A stretch of DNA of 40,991 bases, taken from positions 1 to 40,991 of the forward strand of contig JAJZWB010000015.1 in the NCBI GenBank assembly GCA_021846845.1. The letters are read 5' to 3'. Positions within the stretch are counted from its first letter, which is position 1. Each line of letters begins with the position of its first letter. This stretch comes from Actinomycetes bacterium (lineage in GTDB: Bacteria > Actinomycetota > Thermoleophilia > Solirubrobacterales > Solirubrobacteraceae). The translations under genes were made by a program, and so were the position numbers. This document shows, one piece after another, positions 33,881 through 40,991 of this stretch. The notes beneath the pieces were generated by a model. It saw nothing but the letters and a program-made list of their open reading frames with translations, was not told where the DNA came from and did not search any database.

Positions 33881-35640
33881 GGGCGCTGCTGATGCACGTG
33901 GCGCGCGACCTCGACCTGGAGCGAGAGCTGCCGCCCGGGCGAGAGGAGACGACCGCCGACCTGGAGCTCGACACGCTGCTGGACGCGATGGCGGTGGGAG
34001 ACGGGCTGGTGCGTGAGATCTGCCGGCGCGAGCTGCTGCTCGGCCTTCACGACCTCGCCGACGTGGCGCACCGCCAGCGGGCGCTCGGCGACTGCCGCGC
34101 CAACCCGTCGGTCGTTCGCGACCTGTACGCGCTCGCGGGCGAGGCACTGGTCGACGAGCGGCGGATCTGGGCGACGCTGCAGCGCGACTCGCCGCGCGCG
34201 ATGCTCGGCACCGCGGTCCGCAAGCTGGAGGTGCTCGCCGGTTACCTGCGCAGGCTCCGCGACGCCGCCGACGAGCACGCGGACGCGTTCAGCTCGCCCG
34301 CGTTCACGCGCCTGTTCGCGCAGATCGCGCGCGAGCTCGACGACGGGTACCTGGCGCGGGTCGACCATCACCTGCGCGAGCTGCGCCTCAGCGACGGGAT
34401 GCTGCTCGGCGCCCGGCTCGGACCGGGCGCCGCCGGCACCGCCTACTCGCTGCGCCGCGCTCACGCGCGCGGCCTGCTGGCGCGCCTGCTGGATCGCCGC
34501 GGGCTCTCGTTCACGATCCCCGAGCGCGACGAGTCCGGCTTCCGTGCGCTGGCGGAGATCGAGGACCGGGGGGTGAGCGACGTCGCGGCGGCCCTGACCG
34601 AGTCCGTCGACCACGTCCACGCGTTCTTCGTCGCGCTGCGGACGGAGCTCGCGTTCTATGTCGGCTGCCTGGCGCTCGACGAGCGGCTGGCCGCCAAGGG
34701 CGAGCCGACCTGCATCCCGACGCTGTCGGGCTCGGGGGCGCCGCCGGCCGGCGATCGCCGTGGCCCGGACGCGGCGTCGGCCGGCGATCGCCCGGACGCG
34801 GCGCCGCTCGTCGCGCGCGGACTCTACGACGTGTGCCTGGCGCTGACGATCGAACCGCGGGTCGTGGCCAACGACCTGAACGCGGACGGCCGCGCGCTGA
34901 TCGTGGTCACGGGCGCCAACCAGGGCGGCAAGTCGACGTTCCTGCGCAGCGTGGGCGTCGCGCAGCTGATGGCGCAGTGCGGGATGTTCGCGCCCGCGCG
35001 GTCGCTGCGCACCGGGCTCTGCTCGGGCCTTCACACCCATTTCAGGCGCGAGGAGGACGCCGACATGGAGGGCGGCAGGCTCGACGAGGAGCTGGGGCGC
35101 ATGAGCCGGATCGCTGACCGGATCCGCGCCGGCGCGATGCTCCTCTGCAACGAGTCCTTCGCCTCGACCAACGAGCGCGAGGGCTCGGAGATCGCCCGCC
35201 AGGTGGTGCGCGCGATGGTCGAGTCCGGCGTGCGGGTGATCCTGGTCACCCACCTGTTCGACCTCGCGCACGAGCTCTGGGAGCGGCCGCCGGCGCCGGC
35301 GCTGTTCCTGCGCGCGGAGCGCACCCGGGACGGAGGTCGCACATACCGGCTCGGCGAGGGCGAGCCGCTTCCCACCAGCCACGGAGCCGACTCGTTCCAG
35401 CGCGTGTTCGGCCGGCCGCTGCCTGGCGCCCGCCCGGGCGCGGCGCCACCGCCGGCCACGGGCCTCACCGCGACGCAGCCGACCGCGAGCGCCGCCGGCG
35501 AGCCGGCCCCCGCCAGCGAGCCGATCCCCGCCAGCGAGCCGATCCCCGCCAGCGAGCCGATCCCCGCCAGCGAGCCGGCGCCTCAGCCCTGCGCGAGCGC
35601 CTGCGCGGGCGACACCCGCGCCGCGCGCCAGGCCGGATAG
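33877..35640 (+). CDS. MutS-like ATPase B, partner of ATPase A, with repeat tail
   Basis: A 587-residue MutS-family ATPase. Residues 1-310 are the helical core, with a low-complexity insert at 284-310 built from a duplicated SAGDRPDAA-like motif. Walker A is GANQGGKST (346-354); the Walker B region is AMLLCNESFASTNEREGSE, again Asn-Glu in place of Asp-Glu. The last 60 residues leave the fold: four copies of ASEPIP-type hexapeptides, then a tail whose 58-bp coding stretch overlaps the end of the convergent ABC permease gene. ATG at 33877 overlaps the stop of ATPase A. As with A, there are no mismatch-recognition domains. Confidence 0.84.
   Translation: MRALLMHVARDLDLERELPPGREETTADLELDTLLDAMAVGDGLVREICRRELLLGLHDLADVAHRQRALGDCRANPSVVRDLYALAGEALVDERRIWATLQRDSPRAMLGTAVRKLEVLAGYLRRLRDAADEHADAFSSPAFTRLFAQIARELDDGYLARVDHHLRELRLSDGMLLGARLGPGAAGTAYSLRRAHARGLLARLLDRRGLSFTIPERDESGFRALAEIEDRGVSDVAAALTESVDHVHAFFVALRTELAFYVGCLALDERLAAKGEPTCIPTLSGSGAPPAGDRRGPDAASAGDRPDAAPLVARGLYDVCLALTIEPRVVANDLNADGRALIVVTGANQGGKSTFLRSVGVAQLMAQCGMFAPARSLRTGLCSGLHTHFRREEDADMEGGRLDEELGRMSRIADRIRAGAMLLCNESFASTNEREGSEIARQVVRAMVESGVRVILVTHLFDLAHELWERPPAPALFLRAERTRDGGRTYRLGEGEPLPTSHGADSFQRVFGRPLPGARPGAAPPPATGLTATQPTASAAGEPAPASEPIPASEPIPASEPIPASEPAPQPCASACAGDTRAARQAG
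35508..35579. repeat. 18-bp tandem repeat (4 copies) encoding ASEPIP tail
   Basis: Four consecutive 18-bp units start at 35508, 35526, 35544 and 35562, the last with two changes. They encode Ala-Ser-Glu-Pro-Ile-Pro in the C-terminal tail of MutS-like ATPase B, directly before the overlap with the convergent permease gene. The unit is a multiple of three, so copy number can vary without a frameshift. Confidence 0.93.
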
Positions 35641-36692
35641 AGGCCGCCGAGCACGCCGATCAGCACGCCGACCAGCAGCCCGCGCCCAAGCCCCCAGGCG
35701 GTCGTCCGGGGAGCCACGAACTCCTGCGCGCCCAGCTCGGACACCAGCCAGTCGGCGCCCAGAACCCCGACCGGGAGGCCGATCGCGGCTCCGATCACGG
35801 TCGTCACCACCCCCTCCACCAGCACCCTTCCGGCGACCTGCCAGCGGCTCCACCCGACCGCCGAGAGCAGCGCGAACTCCGAGCGGCGCTCGACCACCGA
35901 CATCAGCATCGTGTTGATCACGCCGATCCCGCCGATCAGCAGCGCCAGAACCGCGATCACCAGCGCGGCGTTGGACACCAGCTGAGCGTTGGCGCCGGCC
36001 CGGGTCGCCTCCTGCGCGTCGGCGATCACCGTCAGGCCCGGGAACCGCTGCGCGATCGTGCGCTTGGCCGCGGCGGGGCGCTCGGTGACCCCCAGCTTGA
36101 CCGCGATCGTCGTGGTCTCGCCGTCCATGCCCGCGATCGACTGCGCGAGCGGCATGTCGACGAACGCCCCCTGGTCCTGATAGGCGACACCGATGTGGTA
36201 GATCCCGACGACCGTCAGCGGACGGCCGTGCACCCGGAGCGTGTCGCCGACCGCGAGATGCAGCTGGCGCGCGAGCTGGTCGCCGACGACGATCTGCCGC
36301 CGGGAGGTGAGCATCCGGCCGCTGGAGAAGACCAGCCGCTGGGTGAGGAAGCCGCTCGGATCGGCCCCGAAGACGATCGCGCCGGGCGCGCGCGACACCT
36401 CTCCGACCAGCAGCAGCAGCGGCGTCGCGTCAGCGATTCCCGGCGTCCTGCGCAGCTTCGGGATCAGGGTGGTCGAGAGCACCGAGGTCGTCGGGTCGGC
36501 CGCCGCCTTCTGGAACAGGCCCAGGTCGGATGCGCCGAGGCTGTAGAACTCACCCGCCGCGTGCTCGGCGCCGCCGGCGACCGCCAGCAGCGCGACGATC
36601 GTCGCGATCCCCAGCGCCGTGCCGAGCGCGGTCAGCAGCGTCCGTCCGGGGCGCCGGCGCAGGCTGCTGAGCGGCGCGAACAGAGCCGTCAC
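35583..36692 (-). CDS. ABC transporter permease, MacB/FtsX type
   Basis: A 369-residue permease with one N-terminal helix (TLLTALGTALGIATIVALLA), a periplasmic-core-type domain of about 200 residues, and three C-terminal helices (ALVIAVLALLIGGIGVINTM, then MSVVERRSEFALLSAVGWSR, and LVGVLIGVLGGLYPAWRAAR). This is the four-helix FtsX/MacB fold, which works as a dimer with one ATPase dimer to move substrates by mechanotransmission. GTG at 36692 overlaps the TGA of the ATPase gene (GTGA). No adaptor gene is visible, so a MacA partner is absent or elsewhere. Substrate unknown. The 3' end overlaps MutS-like B. Confidence 0.88.
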   Translation of the reverse strand: MTALFAPLSSLRRRPGRTLLTALGTALGIATIVALLAVAGGAEHAAGEFYSLGASDLGLFQKAAADPTTSVLSTTLIPKLRRTPGIADATPLLLLVGEVSRAPGAIVFGADPSGFLTQRLVFSSGRMLTSRRQIVVGDQLARQLHLAVGDTLRVHGRPLTVVGIYHIGVAYQDQGAFVDMPLAQSIAGMDGETTTIAVKLGVTERPAAAKRTIAQRFPGLTVIADAQEATRAGANAQLVSNAALVIAVLALLIGGIGVINTMLMSVVERRSEFALLSAVGWSRWQVAGRVLVEGVVTTVIGAAIGLPVGVLGADWLVSELGAQEFVAPRTTAWGLGRGLLVGVLIGVLGGLYPAWRAARVSPAQALAQG

Positions 36693-37384
36693 GCGGCCTC
36701 CTCGCCGGCGCCGCCGTCCGACGACCCGCTCACGAGCCGCCCGTCGACCAGACTCAGGCCGCGGTCGGCGTGCTCGGCGAGCATCGAATCGTGGGAGGCG
36801 ACGATCACGGTCGTGCCGTGCCGCTCCCGGGCCGCCACGAGCAGCCTCCAGACCCGCTCCGAGGCGACCGAGTCGAGCGCGCCCGTCGGCTCGTCGGCGA
36901 GCAGCAGCTGGGGCTCGCCGGCGAGCGCGCGCGCGATCGCGACCCGCTGGCGCTCGCCGCCGGAGAGGTCCCCCGGCAGCGCCCGGTCGCGGTCCGCGAG
37001 CCCGACCTCGCCCAGCAGCTCCAGCGCCCTGCGGGACCGCTCCCGCCGCCGGACACCGGCCGCGACCAGCGGCAGCTGCACGTTCTGGGAGACCGTCAGC
37101 GTCGGCAGCAGATGGTGCAGCTGGAACACGAACCCGACCGTCTCGCGCCGGAAGCGAGCCGGGCGTGACAGGCGGTGCACGGCTGTGTCGCCGACGATGA
37201 TCGACCCCGAGGTCGGGCGGTCCAGCGAGCCGAGCAGCTGCAGCAGCGTCGTCTTGCCGGAGCCGGACGCACCGGTCAGCGCGATCAACTCGCCCGGCTC
37301 GACGACGAAGCTCACGTCATCGAGCACCACGGAGGCTCCGTAGGCGCGCGTGACGTGCTCGGCGATCACCCGGGCGCCGGGCAC
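36689..37384 (-). CDS. ABC transporter ATP-binding protein, MacB/LolD type
   Basis: A 231-residue ATPase. Walker A is GASGSGKTT, the signature LSGGERQRVAIARAL, Walker B LLLADEPTGALD, and the H-loop VASHD. DEPTGALD after Walker B and the LHHLLPTLTVSQNV Q-loop region are typical of LolD/MacB-like exporters. GTG at 37384 is preceded by a possible 15-codon leader (starting at ATG 37435 and stopping at 37388), which could couple translation. The gene is divergent from the hybrid kinase. The permease follows with a GTGA overlap. Confidence 0.93.
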   Translation of the reverse strand: MPGARVIAEHVTRAYGASVVLDDVSFVVEPGELIALTGASGSGKTTLLQLLGSLDRPTSGSIIVGDTAVHRLSRPARFRRETVGFVFQLHHLLPTLTVSQNVQLPLVAAGVRRRERSRRALELLGEVGLADRDRALPGDLSGGERQRVAIARALAGEPQLLLADEPTGALDSVASERVWRLLVAARERHGTTVIVASHDSMLAEHADRGLSLVDGRLVSGSSDGGAGEEAA

Positions 37385-37622
37385 GACCTACCCGCGGGTC
37401 CGGACGCGGGGGTGAGGCTGGGTGTCCGGGTTCATCTGCTCGTCTTGCGGGGGTGATGGTCCGCTTGGCCGGGGCGGCGGTCGCCGTCGCCCGCTCGCCA
37501 CACAACATAGCCCGGCGGCCGGATCTTGCGCGACCGGCGCCGTTCCCCGCCGGGGCCGTCCCGCGGGCTCGTACATGCGTTGAGCGTTCACGTTCCGCCC
37601 TCCGCATGCCGATCAAGCGGGT
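37385..37622. other. Divergent intergenic region, ABC exporter / hybrid kinase
   Basis: 238 bp separate the two divergent starts. The minus strand has TATGTT at 37507-37502 as a possible -10 box and a short frame (MNPDTQPHPRVRTRG) ending 3 nt before the ATPase GTG. No good -35/-10 pair for the plus-strand kinase was found. No other structure is evident. Confidence 0.4.
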
Positions 37623-40436
37623 GTGAGCGACCCACACGATCCCGGACCCGTGGACGAGCACGCGCACGCGTCACCGGGCGCGGACCCCGCGCGAGCGCCG
37701 CGAGCGGGCCGCGACGGCGCACCGGCGCCGGTCGATCCGGCGACGGAGATCGGCTTCGAGCGGGCATTCGAGGAGTCGCAGGCGGTAGCCGGGATCGGCA
37801 GCTGGACATGGGTGCCGGCCACCGGCGAGGCGACCTGGTCCGCGCAGCAGCTGCGACTGCACGGACTCGCCCCCGACGCCGCCGTGCCCACGTTCGAGCA
37901 GCTGCTGGCGATCGTCCACCCCGATGACCGCGCGCGGATGGCGATCCGGATGCCGCGCCACCTGGACGGTCGCGACGCGTTCGTCGAGGAGTACCGGGTC
38001 GTCCTGGCGCACTTCGGAACCCGCACCCTCTGGGTCAGGGCGAGCTTCCGTCCCGCGGAGCCCGAGGCCGGCCTGCCGGACCGCATCGAGGGGACCACCC
38101 AGGACGTGACCGCCGAGCGCGCGGCCGAGGCCGCGCGCGACGAGCTGGAGCGCCGCCAGCGCATCCTGCTCGAGAGCCTCCCCGACACGATGGTCCTGCT
38201 CTATGACCGTGATCTGCGGTGCACGCTCGCGCAGGGCGACCTGCTTCGCAGGCTCGAGCTCGCGCCTGACAGCTTCCCCGGGCGGCGCCTGCCGGAGACC
38301 CTCCCCCCTGAGCGCCGCGCGAGCCTCGAGAGCCTGGTGCACCGCGCGCTGGCCGGCGAGCAGGGATCACTCGAGCACCGAGGCGACGACGGGCGCACCT
38401 ACCAGGTCGACGGCGTCCCCTACCGCTCCGACGCCGGCGAGCTCACGGGGGCGTTCACCGTCTGGCGGGACATCACCGATCGCCGGCGGATGGAGGACGA
38501 GCTGCGGGCGAGCCGCCAGCGCGCGCTCGAGGCGTCGCGGCTGAAGTCCGAGTTCGTCGCCAACATGAGCCATGAGATCCGCACGCCGCTGAACGGCATC
38601 GTGAGCATGGCGGAGCTGCTGCTGGACACCGATCTGACCGCGGAGCAGCGGGAGTACGCACAGGTGGCGCTGACCTCCGCCGAGGCTCTGATGCGGGTGA
38701 TATCCGACATCCTGGACTTCTCCAAGATCGAGGCGGGCAAGCTGGAGGTCGTGGCGGAGGACATCGCGCTGCGGGAGGCGATCGCCGACGTGCGCGAGAT
38801 CGTCGGCGTGCGCGCCTCAGAGCGCGGTCTGGCGCTCGACGTCGCCGTCGACCCGGGGGTCGCCGAGGTGGTCCGCGCTGACGGCACCCGCGTGCGGCAG
38901 GTGCTTCTCAACCTGCTCTCCAACGCGGTCAAGTTCACGCCGGAGGGCGAGGTGCGGCTGGCAGTCGGGCTGGCAGCCGGCACGGGTGGCGAGATGCTGC
39001 TGCGCTTCGAGGTCTCCGACACCGGGATCGGGATCGCGCCCGAGCGGCTGCCGGAGCTCTTCCAGCCCTTCTCGCAGGCGGACGCGACGACCACCCGGCG
39101 CTACGGTGGGACCGGCCTGGGGCTGTGCATCTCCAAGCAGCTGGTTGAGCTGATGGGGGGCGAGATCGGCTGCGAATCAGAGCCGGGGCGCGGCAGCCGC
39201 TTCCACTTCACGCTGCCCTACGAGCCCGGCGCGGGTGGGGGGACGGCGGCCCCGGGTGCGGACCTCACCGGCACTCGTCTGCTGCTCGTCGACGGCGCGG
39301 CCCAGGGCCGGCGCCCGCTCCAGGACTGCCTCGCGAGCTGGGGGATCAGCCCCGATCGGGCCCCCGACGCGGCGACCGCGCTGCGCCTGCTTCGGCGCGC
39401 CGCCCAGACCGGGCGACCCTACGAGACGGCGCTGATCGACCTCACGCTGCCGGGGACGCCCGGTCTGGAGCTTGCTCGCCGGATCCGCCGGGAGCCGTCG
39501 CTGCGCGCGACGCGGCTGATCGCGGTCGGCCCGGAGCCGGTCGACGACGCGGACGCCAGGGCGGCGGGGATCGACGCCCAGCTGACCGGGCCCGTGCGTC
39601 CCTCTCGCCTGTACAACGAGCTGCTTCGGTCGCTGCGCCGAGCCTCCGACGTCTCCGGAGCGCCGGCCCCGCACGGACCCGGCGACGCAGACGCCGGCCG
39701 GCCGCGGGTCCTGGTCGCCGAGGACAACGAGATCAGCCGGTTCGCGGCGTTGCGGCTGCTGTCGACCATCGGCTTCAGCGTCGACGTGGCGGGCAACGGC
39801 CGGGAGGCCGTGGAGATGGCGGCGCTGGTGGATTACGCGGCCGTGTTCATGGACTGCCAGATGCCGGAGCTCGACGGTTACGCGGCGACGCGTGAGATCC
39901 GCGACCGTGAGCGGGCCGGCGGGCGGCGCACGCCGATCATCGCGCTGACCGCGCACGCGCTGGAGGGAGACCGCCGGCGATGCCTGGAGGCGGGCATGGA
40001 CGACTATCTCGCCAAGCCGCTGCGCCTCCAGACGCTGCAGGAGCTGGTCGAACGCACGCCGGCGCTGCGTGCGCGCCAGGCCGCCCGCGCACGGCCCGTG
40101 TTCGACCCGGCCGCGCTGCACGAGATCGGCGACCCGGAGACCGAGGCCACGCTGGCAGCGATGTTCCTGGACCAGGCGGCGGAGCGGGTGCCGGCGCTAA
40201 GGGGGGCGATCGACTCCGGCGACGCCGGGCTCGTGCACTCGCTCGCGCACGGGCTCAAGGGCTCAGCGGCGACCGTCGGGGCGACGCAGATGGCCGAGCT
40301 CAGCCGTGACCTGTGCGAGCTCGCCGAGCGCGGCGCGGTGACGCCGGCGGCGAGCGAGATCCACGCCGAGCTGGCCGAGGCGCTGAGCGCGACCAGCCGG
40401 GCGCTGAGCGAGCACGTCCAGCGGATCGCCGCCTGA
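37623..40436 (+). CDS. Hybrid sensor histidine kinase (PAS-PAS-HisKA-HATPase-REC-REC-HPt)
   Basis: A 937-residue soluble BarA/TodS-like kinase. PAS-1 spans about 50-165 and PAS-2 about 180-290. HisKA carries H317 in NMSHEIRTPLNGI; the ATPase domain (about 415-535) has LLSNAVKF, DTGIGI and GGTGLGLCIS. REC-1 (551-672) keeps D606 in ALIDLTLPG but has Asp-Gly in place of the acidic pair (LLVDGAAQ) and Gly for the conserved Lys (LTGPV), so it is probably inactive. REC-2 (694-810) is complete, with D744 in FMDCQMP. The HPt domain has H876 in SLAHGLKGSAATVGA. The relay is thus H317 to D744 to H876. GTG at 37623 has no clear ribosome-binding site. The receiver protein convergent downstream is a candidate target. 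Confidence 0.93.
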   Translation: MSDPHDPGPVDEHAHASPGADPARAPRAGRDGAPAPVDPATEIGFERAFEESQAVAGIGSWTWVPATGEATWSAQQLRLHGLAPDAAVPTFEQLLAIVHPDDRARMAIRMPRHLDGRDAFVEEYRVVLAHFGTRTLWVRASFRPAEPEAGLPDRIEGTTQDVTAERAAEAARDELERRQRILLESLPDTMVLLYDRDLRCTLAQGDLLRRLELAPDSFPGRRLPETLPPERRASLESLVHRALAGEQGSLEHRGDDGRTYQVDGVPYRSDAGELTGAFTVWRDITDRRRMEDELRASRQRALEASRLKSEFVANMSHEIRTPLNGIVSMAELLLDTDLTAEQREYAQVALTSAEALMRVISDILDFSKIEAGKLEVVAEDIALREAIADVREIVGVRASERGLALDVAVDPGVAEVVRADGTRVRQVLLNLLSNAVKFTPEGEVRLAVGLAAGTGGEMLLRFEVSDTGIGIAPERLPELFQPFSQADATTTRRYGGTGLGLCISKQLVELMGGEIGCESEPGRGSRFHFTLPYEPGAGGGTAAPGADLTGTRLLLVDGAAQGRRPLQDCLASWGISPDRAPDAATALRLLRRAAQTGRPYETALIDLTLPGTPGLELARRIRREPSLRATRLIAVGPEPVDDADARAAGIDAQLTGPVRPSRLYNELLRSLRRASDVSGAPAPHGPGDADAGRPRVLVAEDNEISRFAALRLLSTIGFSVDVAGNGREAVEMAALVDYAAVFMDCQMPELDGYAATREIRDRERAGGRRTPIIALTAHALEGDRRRCLEAGMDDYLAKPLRLQTLQELVERTPALRARQAARARPVFDPAALHEIGDPETEATLAAMFLDQAAERVPALRGAIDSGDAGLVHSLAHGLKGSAATVGATQMAELSRDLCELAERGAVTPAASEIHAELAEALSATSRALSEHVQRIAA

Positions 40437-40453
40437 GGGCGGCGATCAACCGC

Positions 40454-40515
40454 GAGCGTCAGACCACGACGGCCGCGAGCATCAGACCACGACGGCCGCG
40501 AGCGTCAGACCACGA
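40454..40515. repeat. 23-bp tandem repeat at the 3' end of the receiver gene
   Basis: Units start at 40454, 40477 and 40500, the last partial. Each copy repeats the end of the minus-strand receiver gene including its TGA (Val-Val-Val-stop). The repeat fills the gap between it and the convergent hybrid kinase gene. Confidence 0.9.
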
Positions 40516-40991
40516 CGCGACGCGACGCCGCCGCGCGATCGAAGGCCAGGCGGATCAGGGCGACCAGCCGCTCGCCTGTCGCCCCCTTCACCAGCAGCCC
40601 GTCGGCGCCCGCGCGCAGCATCGCAAGGTAGGCGTCGGGCTTGTCACGCGCGGTCAGGGCGACGACCCTGGTGCCGGGACTGATGGCCAGGATCCGGCGC
40701 GCCGCCTCCGGACCGCCGCCCCCGGGCATCATGAAGTCGACGACCACCACATCGGGGCGCTCCTGCTCGACGAGCGCGACGACTTCGTCGACTCCGGCAG
40801 CGCTGCCGACCAGGACCAGCCGCTCGCCACGCTTGACGATCGTCTCGATCGCGAGCCTCGCCAGGGGATCGTCGTCGGCGATCGCCACACGGATCCTGGC
40901 GGCCGGGGCCTGCGCGGCGGCCGGGGCCTGCGCGGCGGCCGGGGCCTGCGCGGCGGCCGGGGCCTGCGCGGCGGGTGGGGCCGGGGCCTGC
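40505..40991 (-). CDS. Response regulator receiver protein with AQAPAA linker (partial, runs off edge)
   Basis: The last 127-130 residues are a complete receiver domain: IRVAIADDDPLARL with the acidic pair, VVVVDFMMPG with the phosphorylated Asp, ALTA with the Thr, and LLVKGA with the Lys. No output domain follows it; the protein ends RRVVV. GTG at 40888 is a formal start but would cut the first strand, since RIRVAIADDD belongs to the fold. The frame stays open upstream to the window edge (161 codons) through a run of Ala-Gln-Ala-Pro-Ala-Ala repeats. So either the start is in this linker or the receiver is the C-terminal domain of a larger protein. It converges on the hybrid kinase. Confidence 0.8.
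   Translation of the reverse strand, partial: QAPAPPAAQAPAAAQAPAAAQAPAAAQAPAARIRVAIADDDPLARLAIETIVKRGERLVLVGSAAGVDEVVALVEQERPDVVVVDFMMPGGGGPEAARRILAISPGTRVVALTARDKPDAYLAMLRAGADGLLVKGATGERLVALIRLAFDRAAASRRVVV
40898..40991. repeat. 18-bp tandem repeat encoding AQAPAA linker
   Basis: Four exact 18-bp units start at 40898, 40916, 40934 and 40952, followed by a variant unit that reaches the window edge. On the minus strand they encode Ala-Gln-Ala-Pro-Ala-Ala and stay in frame with the receiver domain. Confidence 0.93.

Overview
The window is about 41 kb of very GC-rich chromosomal DNA. It uses GTG and TTG starts freely, has almost no AT-rich sequence, and its proteins are rich in Ala, Arg and Gly and poor in Lys. 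Gene content suggests a non-mycobacterial actinobacterium, probably Thermoleophilia/Solirubrobacterales; this is inferred from gene families only. It carries a V/A-type ATP synthase, an archaeal-type fructose-1,6-bisphosphate aldolase/phosphatase, a release-factor-like protein, a DevS-like kinase and many universal stress proteins (USPs). I see no rRNA, tRNA, CRISPR array, transposase or phage gene.

Layout. Positions 1-3670 (minus) hold the front of a V/A-type ATPase operon in the order stalk-C-I-K-F-E, with E cut by the window edge. Positions 3921-7389 (plus) hold a methyltransferase, a Nudix hydrolase, a flippase-like membrane protein and a Rip3-like site-2 protease with CBS domains. FtsH (minus) follows, then a USP gene divergent from a plus-strand block: DUF2267, a Vms1/baeRF-type release-factor-like protein, DUF2188, and FBP aldolase/phosphatase. 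Positions 13644-19701 carry two P-type ATPases interleaved with two USP genes. Next come a two-GAF histidine kinase and a convergent NarL-type regulator.

Positions 29593-21560 (minus) form a compact run: flavin/PNPOx-like protein, APH-AAA kinase, NarL regulator, leucine-zipper peptide, USP, USP, DUF2188-like, GNAT fused to ADP-forming acyl-CoA synthetase, NarL regulator. A divergent USP, a class I FBP aldolase, a Nei-type glycosylase and two adjacent MutS-like ATPases follow on the plus strand. The window ends with an ABC exporter (minus), a hybrid histidine kinase with HPt (plus), and a receiver-domain protein running off the edge.

How it may work. The assortment resembles the DosR dormancy regulon of Mycobacterium tuberculosis: USPs, P-type ATPase next to USP, APH-AAA kinase, PNPOx-like protein, Rip3-like protease, methyltransferase, and a DevS-like GAF kinase with NarL regulators. 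The first kinase keeps a His and a Tyr at the spacing of the DevS haem pocket, so an oxygen/redox-controlled stress and low-energy island is a reasonable hypothesis. Ion pumps, the V/A-type ATPase and gluconeogenic FBP enzymes fit an energy-conserving state. Several transcription units appear to start with leaderless mRNAs. Short tandem duplications mark many gene ends and junctions.
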